From positions 620,001 to 684,000 of the forward strand of contig CAWEQO010000001.1 of assembly GCA_963811225.1 (NCBI GenBank): DNA of 64,000 nt. The letters run 5' to 3'. The stretch is from CAWEQO01 sp963811225 (GTDB taxonomy: Bacteria > Chloroflexota > Anaerolineae > Anaerolineales > Anaerolineaceae). The first letter of the stretch is position 1. Every line of letters starts with the position of its first letter. Under the pieces are notes generated by a model, which did no database searches, was not told where the DNA came from, and saw only the letters and a program-made list of their open reading frames with translations. This document shows positions 50,320-57,040 of this stretch, piece after piece. The position numbers and the translations under genes were made by a program.

Positions 50320-50919
50320 ATGGCTGCCTGGATCAATGTGTATGTGCTGTTATTGGCGTCGCTGCTGTTCTTATACTTCTACGTGCGCAGCGTGAGCCCG
50401 GCGACGCTGGAGAAGGTCTACGGTCAGCAAGCCTACCGGCGCTGCGCTCGCGACCGGGCGGTCGCGATGGGATTCGAGCTGCTGACATTGATCTGTTACG
50501 TGGTCTATGCCTTCTACCCCTTGCCGTCGCCGCTGCCGGAGCATTTTCCGTGGCCGTGGTGGGCTTCGGCGCTGATCGGGCTGGCGATTGGCGTGCCGTC
50601 GATGTGGCTGATGATCGTCGGGCTGCGGGATGCCGGGGAAGAGGCGGTGCGCCCGAAGAAGGAGCACGGCATGTACGCCGGCATCTACACACGGCTGCGC
50701 CACCCGCAAGCGGTGGGCGAGGTGTTCCTGTGGTGGGTGGCGGCGTTTTTCCTGCACTCGCCGTTCCTGGTTGTGTTTTCGTTCATTTACATCCCGATCT
50801 TTTTGATGCTGTGCCTGGCTGAAGAGCAAGACTTGCTGTGGCGCTATGCCGGTTATGCCAAATACTACCAGAAGGTTGGCGCATTTTATCCGCGCAAGCA
50901 GAGGAGCAAAACCAGATGA
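50320..50919 (+). CDS. Membrane methyltransferase of the ICMT/PEMT type
   Basis: 199 residues with four to five membrane segments. The C-terminal signature GMYAGIYTRLRHPQAVGEVFLWWVAAFFL, then EEQDLLWRYAGYAKYYQKVGAFYP, matches membrane methyltransferases of the isoprenylcysteine/phospholipid family and is more complete than the relative at 18635-19042. The acceptor is unknown. The start ATG follows AAAGGAG, and the last codons overlap the DUF4180 start (ATGA). Confidence 0.75.
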   Translation: MAAWINVYVLLLASLLFLYFYVRSVSPATLEKVYGQQAYRRCARDRAVAMGFELLTLICYVVYAFYPLPSPLPEHFPWPWWASALIGLAIGVPSMWLMIVGLRDAGEEAVRPKKEHGMYAGIYTRLRHPQAVGEVFLWWVAAFFLHSPFLVVFSFIYIPIFLMLCLAEEQDLLWRYAGYAKYYQKVGAFYPRKQRSKTR

Positions 50920-51275
50920 ACGTGCAGCTGGTCGAGAAGATTGGAAAGTCGTACCTGGAGTGCCTGCCGGATGAATGGCGGCTGTCTAGCGAGCAAGATG
51001 CGCTCGACCTGGTGGCGGCCTGTGGGGAATATGGGACGCAGAACCTGATGCTGCATGCCGAGAGCCTGCCAGAAGCGTTCTACAACCTGAAGACCCGCCT
51101 GGCGGGTGAGGTGATGCTCAAGTTCAGCAACTACCGGCTGGTTGTGGCGGCGGTCATCCCGGCGGAGCTCTCCGGTCGGGGGCGCTTCGGCGAGATGGCG
51201 CTGGAAACGAACCGCGGCAGCCAGTTCCGGGTGTTCGCCACACGAGAGGAAGCTGAAAACTGGCTGACGAAATAA
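50916..51275 (+). CDS. DUF4180 family protein
   Basis: 119 residues, soluble. The pattern SSEQDALDLVAACGEYGTQNLMLHAESLPEAFYNLKTRLAGEVMLKFSNYRLVVAAVIP, with NRGSQFRVFATREEAENWL at the end, is that of DUF4180, a small domain of unknown function often next to or fused to regulatory proteins. The start overlaps the methyltransferase stop (ATGA), with AGAGGAG 7 bases upstream. The gene ends at a strong bidirectional terminator. Confidence 0.8.
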   Translation: MNVQLVEKIGKSYLECLPDEWRLSSEQDALDLVAACGEYGTQNLMLHAESLPEAFYNLKTRLAGEVMLKFSNYRLVVAAVIPAELSGRGRFGEMALETNRGSQFRVFATREEAENWLTK

Positions 51276-51329
51276 GCAATTAAAATAACAACAGGGCGGT
51301 TTCAACGCCCTGTTGTTATTTAATTGCTT
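51274..51329. terminator. Bidirectional intrinsic terminator
   Basis: 24-25 base arms (51274-51298 / 51306-51329), complementary except for one extra A in the left arm, with GC core and AT-rich outer part. It separates the DUF4180 gene (+) from the DUF6582 gene (-), overlapping both stop codons. Confidence 0.85.
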
Positions 51330-51633
51330 ATGAATGTGCGGGATTCTTGGTGTGCGGCTTTTTGCCCAGTTGATGCCAGTTGGATTCTTCGACGTTGATG
51401 TCGTAGTAGTCGGCGGCCTTCTTGATGTTGGCAAAAGCCAGGTCTCGATCCTCGTCGCTCACGTCTTCCACCTGATCGAAGCGCGCCAGCGCGTTCTTGA
51501 CGTGGGATGCATCGGTGATGGGCTCTTTGCGCTGCTTCGGGAATGCGAAGGCGCTGTCGGGCAGCTTGTCACGGTCCTTCGAATCCAAATCTCCATGTTC
51601 GGTATGCGGTTTCCAAGTAGGTTTGGGTGCCAT
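51328..51633 (-). CDS. DUF6582 family small protein
   Basis: 101 residues, hydrophilic and helical. SKDRDKLPDSAFAFPKQRKEPITDASHVKNALARFDQVEDVSDEDRDLAFANIKKAADYY is characteristic of DUF6582, a short domain also found in phage-related and stress-associated proteins. No function is known. Start ATG 51633 has AAAGGAGC upstream; the frame continues upstream without homology. Confidence 0.75.
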   Translation of the reverse strand: MAPKPTWKPHTEHGDLDSKDRDKLPDSAFAFPKQRKEPITDASHVKNALARFDQVEDVSDEDRDLAFANIKKAADYYDINVEESNWHQLGKKPHTKNPAHS

Positions 51634-51748
51634 TATTTGCTCCTTTCTCCAGCGCATTAAGCATAGGAGAAACGGCAGCGCACCGGCAATGGAGAATCTC
51701 CCCAAGGAGCGGGTAGGGATTTCCCTTAGAAGAAGGAAGTCCATCTTG

Positions 51749-51788
51749 AAGATCAAGGCGATGGTCGATGGACCATCGCCTTGATCTT
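51749..51788 (-). terminator. Hairpin terminator downstream of the bacterioferritin gene
   Basis: A perfect 18-bp stem (51749-51766 / 51771-51788) with loop GATG lies 31 bases past the bacterioferritin stop on the minus strand. Its T tract is short, so efficiency is uncertain. Confidence 0.7.
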
Positions 51789-51819
51789 TAACAGCTTAAA
51801 TATTCGTGGAAATCTGCGT

Positions 51820-52281
51820 TCAGCCTGCCTGGGCCATGAGGTAGTTCTGGATGCCCATCTGATCGATCTGATCGAGCTGGGCGTCGAGCCAGTCTTTGTG
51901 GTCTTCCTCATCGGCCAGGATGGATTCGAGGATCTCACGAGTGCCGTAATCCACCTGTTCGCCGCACAACTGGATGCCCTGGTTGTAAGACTGAATGGCG
52001 TCGATCTCGGCTTTCTGGTCATTGTTAAGCTGGATTTCGACCGAAGCGCCGATGTGCATCGGGTTGAGCTTGCTGACGACCGGGGCGCCTTCGAGGAACA
52101 GAATGCGGTCGATCAGCTTTTCGGCGTGCCTCATCTCGGTGATGGCGCGGGCCTCGACCTTCTCGTGCAGGCGGTCGTAGCCCCAGTTCTCGCACATGCT
52201 CGAATGGACCATGTATTGGTTGGTGGCGGTGAGCTCATCGGCCAGCAGATCATTCAAGACAGCAATGACTTTTTCGTTCAC
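51820..52281 (-). CDS. bfr: Bacterioferritin
   Basis: 153 residues, typical length of a 24-mer ferritin subunit. Ferroxidase ligands occur in LLADELTATNQYMVH, the EARAITEMRHAEKLIDRILFLEG helix with its heme-ligand Met equivalent, and the EDHKDWLDAQLDQIDQMGIQNYL C-terminus. It stores iron and detoxifies iron and peroxide, useful for a bacterium with iron-sulfur and glycyl radical enzymes. Start: GGGAGGA a few bases upstream. No bacterioferritin-associated ferredoxin gene is nearby. Confidence 0.92.
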   Translation of the reverse strand: MNEKVIAVLNDLLADELTATNQYMVHSSMCENWGYDRLHEKVEARAITEMRHAEKLIDRILFLEGAPVVSKLNPMHIGASVEIQLNNDQKAEIDAIQSYNQGIQLCGEQVDYGTREILESILADEEDHKDWLDAQLDQIDQMGIQNYLMAQAG

Positions 52282-52417
52282 GGAATCCTCCCTTGGAATT
52301 CATTATTAATTGTGAAAAATCGAACGATTCCCCTCGCCCTTATTTATACATCATTTTTAAGTGCGTGAGGTTTCTCATAGAAACCTGAGGTCTATAAAAC
52401 GAGCCGCTCTCTGTTCT

Positions 52418-55225
52418 CTACTCTCCAGCGTCGATTAACTCAATCACACCCATCGATCCATCCATGCGGATGCGCTGACCGGTTTGCAGGCGGGTGGTGG
52501 CGAGGTCTACGCCGACGATGGCAGGAATGCCATATTCACGGGCTACGACTGCGCCGTGGGTCATCATGCCGCCGACCTCCATGATCAGCCCGGCGGCGGA
52601 GAGGAACAGGGGCGTCCAGGAGGGGTCGGTGCCGGGGCAGACCAGGATATCTCCAGGGCGCAGCCCGGCATGGCGCGGATCGAGCACGACCCGAACGAGA
52701 CCTTCGACGCTGCCCGGCGAGACCGGGCTGCCCACGATCTGCCCATCCGCAGCGGTTAGATCCGTGATGCCTTTATAGAAGGCGCGCCCGTCGGAGAGCA
52801 GCAGGCGCGGCACCTGGCGGCGGGCGCCCTCGCGCCGGTTGGCGGCCCGGCGGCCGGCAATGATGCCGCGCCAGTCGCGCGGTTCTCCAGCCGCGAACGC
52901 CTCGATTTCGCTGCAGCTCAGGTAGAAGACATCATCGGGATACTCCAGCTCACCCGCACGCGCCAACTCGGCCCCCGCATCGAGTAAGGGCGCGCGCAGC
53001 AAGGCCATCAACCGGACGGCGAAGAACTTGGGGCTTTCGCGCAGCCCCAGCAGCCTGCGCATCCGGCCGGCCAGGAAGCGCGCCCGGCGCACCTTCAACC
53101 AGCCGCCGCGCGTGCGAGCCAGTGCCGCGCACAGCCGGTCCAGCGCCGCCCGGGCAGATGCGTCGCCCCGCGCGTAAACGGCCTCCGGAAACTGCTCGGG
53201 CTGGGTGATCTGCAAGTAACCGGAAAGGACGTCGAAGACGTGGGCGGGGTCCTCGCTCCAGCGCTCACGTCCCAGGTCGATCTCGGCCAGCCCGCGCCCA
53301 CCGTAGCGCTCCAGGAAATCCGCCACCAATGCCTGACCGGCCGGAGACATCTCGCCTGTGCGGAACCGCCGGGCCAGGGTGGGGGCATCATCTGCACTGA
53401 ACTCGGCCAGCAGCTGCGGATCGGCTTGAACGGAACGGGCCATTTCCCACAGCCGCAGGTCCATCTCGGTGGTCGGGTTATTCGGCACCGCACGCGTCAG
53501 CTCCAGCAGCGTATCCCCCCAGCTTGGGCTGCCCGGCTCGTCCGGCAAATCTTTCATCATCATCCGCAAGATATTCATAGAGGCGACGCCCGAAGCCACC
53601 CCTGAGACGAACAGGACGAACAACCCGCCCAGATGATTGCGCAAAGTTTGCCGGAAAAGCACAACGGCCTGGGCCATGCGCCGGCGCGGGCCCTGCATTG
53701 CCCCAGCTTCCTGGCTGAAGGAAAGGGATAAAGGCCGCGTCTGATTCTCCCCTTCCTGGGGGAGCGGGGTTGGGGTGAGGTCCGGCGCCGGTCCACGGAT
53801 CGCGCCGAGCCCGGCCCGCATCCGCTCGATGATCCTTTCGCCGTGTGCAACGATATAAAGCCGGCGCATGTCAGGCGCAAGCAGGTTCAGAAGGACGTTT
53901 CCGGCCACGGGGAGGAAGAAGCCGGCCAGCTGGAGCACCCGCCGCGGGCGAATGCCGGGGCGGCCCGGCTGCAAGCGTGGGTCCTCCAGCAGGGGCTGCA
54001 GCGCTTGCAGCACAGCCGGATCGACCATCTCAAAAGCGTAGTGCAGCACCGTGCGCCCGATGGTGCTGCGTGCAATCGGAGTGATGTTGACCCACAGGCG
54101 CTCGCCGGCGTCGTACAACACCGTCTGGGTATTCTCATCGACACGGATCGCAAACAGGTCCGCCGCGGCCGCAAAAATTAGCTTGATGGCCGAGCGGCCG
54201 ATGGGGGTCATGGGGTCGAGCATGCCCTGTACCGAGCCGAACGAGAAGGTCACCTGCAGCGGGTCGGTGGGCAAGCCCTGCAAGGCAGGATAGAGTGAGG
54301 TGACCGGGCGAGACTGCAGCAAGTAAAGCTGCTCGCCCGCCCAGGCCCATTCGATGTCCTGCGACTCCCCATAGAGCTCGGCCACCCGGCGGCCCAGCTG
54401 GGCCAGCGCCCTGACTTGCTCGTCCGCCAGGGCCTGCTGCTGCTTGCGGGGCTGCTCGACATGCTGCGTGCCGCCGCCCGCCTTGCTGTGGATGGAGAGC
54501 AGCTTTGCGCCCAGGGTCTTTTCGAGGATCTGCCCTGAGGCGGCATCCACCACGTAGTGATCCGGCTCGACCTTGCCGGAGACCAGCGCCTCGCCCAGTC
54601 CAAAGGCGGCGTCAATGACAGTCTGTGCGCGCTGCCCCGTCAGCGGGTTGGCGGTGAAGAGCACACCCGAGACCTGGCTCTCGACCATCGCCTGGACCAC
54701 CACCGCCAGCGAGATGTCATCTTGCGGGACGCGGTTGCGTGTGCGGTAGCCGATGGCGCGGGCGGTCCACAGGCTGGCCCAGCAGCTCACCACCGCCTGG
54801 ACCAGGGCATCATCCCCCAGGATATTGAGGTAGGTGTCCTGCTGCCCGGCGAAGGACATCTCCGGCAGGTCTTCCGCCGTGGCGGATGAGCGCACCGCCA
54901 CCGGACCGCTTCCCAACCGGTGGTAAGCATCCAGCAAAGAATGGCGCAGCGCCTCAGGCATTTGGCCGCCCGCAAACAGCGCCCGGATTTGGGTCGAGGC
55001 GGATTCCAGCTGCTCGGGGTCCAGGTCGCCGGAGGGCAAGGCAGACTGAACGGCCCCATCCAGGCGGTTGGCAGTGACGAAGTCACAATAAGCCTGGGTG
55101 CTGACAATGAAGCCGGGCGGGACGGGGAAACCGGCCTGCGCCAGCCGGGCGAGGTTGGCGCCCTTGCCGCCGGAGGTTTCGAGCGCGGCAGCCTGCGGGG
55201 AATCGAATGAGAAGGTCAGGGGCAT
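52418..55225 (-). CDS. PEP synthase / rifampicin phosphotransferase-like enzyme
   Basis: 935 residues. An ATP-grasp PPDK_N domain (about 1-310; GGKGANLARLAQAG, SSATAEDLPEMSFAGQQDTYLN, LQSRPVTS) is followed by a large middle region (about 315-820) and a C-terminal swivelling PEP-utiliser domain with the phospho-His in VGGMMTHGAVVAREYGIPAIVG. Order and size fit rifamycin phosphotransferases (RPH) better than classic PEP synthase, since no PEP/pyruvate TIM barrel is obvious after the His domain. DUF-like sections FSFGSVQGMLDPMTPIG resemble that group. The residues LTPTPLPQEGE near 490-500 correspond to a repetitive DNA element inserted in frame (53747-53780). Confidence 0.75.
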   Translation of the reverse strand: MPLTFSFDSPQAAALETSGGKGANLARLAQAGFPVPPGFIVSTQAYCDFVTANRLDGAVQSALPSGDLDPEQLESASTQIRALFAGGQMPEALRHSLLDAYHRLGSGPVAVRSSATAEDLPEMSFAGQQDTYLNILGDDALVQAVVSCWASLWTARAIGYRTRNRVPQDDISLAVVVQAMVESQVSGVLFTANPLTGQRAQTVIDAAFGLGEALVSGKVEPDHYVVDAASGQILEKTLGAKLLSIHSKAGGGTQHVEQPRKQQQALADEQVRALAQLGRRVAELYGESQDIEWAWAGEQLYLLQSRPVTSLYPALQGLPTDPLQVTFSFGSVQGMLDPMTPIGRSAIKLIFAAAADLFAIRVDENTQTVLYDAGERLWVNITPIARSTIGRTVLHYAFEMVDPAVLQALQPLLEDPRLQPGRPGIRPRRVLQLAGFFLPVAGNVLLNLLAPDMRRLYIVAHGERIIERMRAGLGAIRGPAPDLTPTPLPQEGENQTRPLSLSFSQEAGAMQGPRRRMAQAVVLFRQTLRNHLGGLFVLFVSGVASGVASMNILRMMMKDLPDEPGSPSWGDTLLELTRAVPNNPTTEMDLRLWEMARSVQADPQLLAEFSADDAPTLARRFRTGEMSPAGQALVADFLERYGGRGLAEIDLGRERWSEDPAHVFDVLSGYLQITQPEQFPEAVYARGDASARAALDRLCAALARTRGGWLKVRRARFLAGRMRRLLGLRESPKFFAVRLMALLRAPLLDAGAELARAGELEYPDDVFYLSCSEIEAFAAGEPRDWRGIIAGRRAANRREGARRQVPRLLLSDGRAFYKGITDLTAADGQIVGSPVSPGSVEGLVRVVLDPRHAGLRPGDILVCPGTDPSWTPLFLSAAGLIMEVGGMMTHGAVVAREYGIPAIVGVDLATTRLQTGQRIRMDGSMGVIELIDAGE
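53747..53780 (-). repeat. Dispersed CTCACCCCAACCCC-type repeat inserted in frame in the PEP-synthase-like gene
   Basis: On the minus strand the segment reads CTCACCCCAACCCCGCTCCC then CCAGGAAGGGGAGAA and encodes LTPTPLPQEGE. I recognise this as a widespread short intergenic repeat of many bacterial genomes. It contains a small hairpin (CTCCCC / GGGGAG). Here it is inside a coding sequence. Confidence 0.55.
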
Positions 55226-55316
55226 GGGGTTATCCTGGGGTAACGGGTTCGTTATTTGTTTATATCATATTTAGGAGAGCAGCCCATAGGATTGATGATG
55301 CCTGGAAATTGATTGC

Positions 55317-55350
55317 ACACAGCCCCAGGCATCCCTGCCTGGGGCTGTGT
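55317..55350 (-). terminator. Intrinsic hairpin terminator
   Basis: A perfect 15-bp stem (ACACAGCCCCAGGCA, 55317-55331, with 55336-55350) and loop TCCC lie 23 bases past the stop of the LLM oxidoreductase gene on the minus strand. Confidence 0.8.
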
Positions 55351-55372
55351 CATCTGACGCAAGCGGATCAGG

Positions 55373-56359
55373 TTACAGGTTCCCAATCACCTCCATCAAG
55401 CGCGACTGCTCCTGCTCCTCAGTTTGCACCGGCACGATCGACAGGTTCAGCTCGTCCAGCTGGTCCGACAGCAGCTCCTTCAGCCGCTCGGCCACCGTGT
55501 CCTCCGTCCCCGAGACCACCAGTCTGTCGATCAGCGCCTCGGGCAGTTCGCCGTCTTCGGGCACGGGACAGCCCGCCTCGGCGAACATGTGCCGGTAGAA
55601 CGGCAGCCGGCCGTAGTAGCCCAGGCGCTTGCGCGCCGCTGCAAACACCGCCTGCCGGTCGGTGCCGAACGCCACCGGGACGTGAGCGACCACAGGCGGT
55701 GTGGGGCGCTGCGCCTTGCGCGCGCCTTCCCGCACGGCGGGCATCGCGGTCTGCGTCAGGTACGTCACCGGGCACACCCAGGAAAGCGCCCCGTCCGAAA
55801 TCTCCCCGGCGGTCTCGAATGCAGTCGGCCCCAGCGCGGCGGTCAAGATTGGCACGTGCGCCGTTCCCGGCAGCTTTTTGACCTGCACCTGATAGAAACG
55901 CTCGGAATGATCCACCTTGCCTTCCCACAGCGCAGCCCGCAGCACAGCCACATACTCGCGCAGGTGCTCCAGCGGGTCGATCATCTCGATCCCGTACATG
56001 CCCTCGATCGTCGGGCGGTGGCTCGTGCCGAGCCCTACACGCAGCCGGCCAGGCGCCAGTTCCTCGAACCCCCGCACCAGCGCCATCACTGCCAGCGGAT
56101 GGCGAGGGTAGGTCGGCAGGATCGAGGTACCCATACGGACCGTCTCGGTCTGGGTGGCTGCCGCCGTATACAGCGCCAGCGCATCCACCGTGGTGGGCCC
56201 TTGGGTCGTCCACACCTGGCGCACCCCCGCCCGCTCGGCCTTCAGGATGGCCTGCAGCGCCTCTTTGGCGTGGACCGTGGTGATCACCAGCCCGGCGCGC
56301 TCACGCAGCGGCAGCGCCCGCACGCTCTCCGCCGTCAACATCTCATCTGCACGGATCAT
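55373..56359 (-). CDS. LLM-class flavin/F420-dependent oxidoreductase
   Basis: 328 residues, a luciferase-like TIM barrel. LKAERAGVRQVWTTQGPTTVDALALYTAAATQTETVRMGTSILPTYPRHPLAVMA and RLRVGLGTSHRPTIEGMYG are the N-terminal signature of the F420-dependent branch, with AALGPTAFETAGEISDGALSWVCP in the second half and IDRLVVSGTEDTVAERLKELL at the end. These enzymes reduce or oxidise diverse substrates with F420 or FMN; the substrate here is unknown. ATG 56359 has GAGAGGA 7 bases upstream. Only 15 bases separate it from the BON-domain gene upstream, so the two form an operon. Confidence 0.85.
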   Translation of the reverse strand: MIRADEMLTAESVRALPLRERAGLVITTVHAKEALQAILKAERAGVRQVWTTQGPTTVDALALYTAAATQTETVRMGTSILPTYPRHPLAVMALVRGFEELAPGRLRVGLGTSHRPTIEGMYGIEMIDPLEHLREYVAVLRAALWEGKVDHSERFYQVQVKKLPGTAHVPILTAALGPTAFETAGEISDGALSWVCPVTYLTQTAMPAVREGARKAQRPTPPVVAHVPVAFGTDRQAVFAAARKRLGYYGRLPFYRHMFAEAGCPVPEDGELPEALIDRLVVSGTEDTVAERLKELLSDQLDELNLSIVPVQTEEQEQSRLMEVIGNL

Positions 56360-56374
56360 CTTATATCCTCTCAA

Positions 56375-56857
56375 TTATTCGGTCGGCGGCTGGGAGTGCA
56401 AGTCCCCCGAGATGCGCAGGCGGTCATAGACACGCCGCACGCCCGGGACGGATTGCGCCACGTTCTCGGCGATGTGACGGTCGCGCTCGCTGCTGACCAC
56501 GCCTTGCAGCGAAACTTTGCCATCCTCCACAACGACACTGATGCCCAAGGCATTCAGCCGGCCGTTCTGCATCAGGCGTTCATTGACCTCCTCCATGATG
56601 CGCTCGTCTTCCGGCTGCTCGTAATCGGCCGGGCCGTAGCCGGTGTACGGGCCGGGCCGGCGCCAGCCGTCATATTGGAAGCGTTCATTGGCGCGCGGAT
56701 AGGGGCGGCCAACCGTATCCGCTCGGTCCAAGCCTGCGTTGCGATCGCGCCCGTAGCCGTAGCCACGGTTGAAAATGCGCTCCGCTCCCCGGCTCCATTC
56801 CTCGTTCTGGCCGGTAGTCTCTTCACGGTCCTCGACATGATCTCGGTCTACCATCAT
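56375..56857 (-). CDS. BON-domain protein
   Basis: 160 residues. A long disordered, Arg/Gly/Tyr/Glu-rich N-terminal part (about 1-85; GYGYGRDRNAGLDRAD, WRRPGPYTGYGPADYEQPE) precedes one BON domain (about 88-153; IMEEVNERLMQNGRLNALGISVVVEDGKVSLQGVVSS). BON domains bind membranes or phospholipids and occur in osmotic-shock proteins. No signal peptide is present, so a cytoplasmic location is implied. The start has AAGGAGGAA. It is the first gene of a two-gene unit with the LLM oxidoreductase. Confidence 0.85.
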   Translation of the reverse strand: MMVDRDHVEDREETTGQNEEWSRGAERIFNRGYGYGRDRNAGLDRADTVGRPYPRANERFQYDGWRRPGPYTGYGPADYEQPEDERIMEEVNERLMQNGRLNALGISVVVEDGKVSLQGVVSSERDRHIAENVAQSVPGVRRVYDRLRISGDLHSQPPTE

Positions 56858-56911
56858 TTCCTCCTTATCGATCGACTCTAAGGATAATTTTCAAGGCAGC
56901 GAGTATCAACC

Positions 56912-57012
56912 GGGAAAACCCCCATGCGGGATGGGGGGAAAACCCCCGGGAAGTCCACACCAGCAAGGGCCAGGCTTGTGCCTGGCGCACAAAAGCCGTG
57001 GGGTTTTCCCCC
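56912..57012 (+). repeat. Nested inverted repeats upstream of glgX
   Basis: The motif GGGAAAACCCCC occurs at 56912-56923 and again within 56933-56950. GGGGGAAAACCCC (56934-56946) is complementary to GGGGTTTTCCCCC (57000-57012). An inner 7-bp stem GCCAGGC-TTGT-GCCTGGC (56969-56986) lies in the loop. The whole would fold into a long leader structure ending about 12 bases before the glgX Shine-Dalgarno. Confidence 0.55.
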
Positions 57013-57040
57013 ATTGCGAAGGCTGGAGAAGAGCTTTAAA

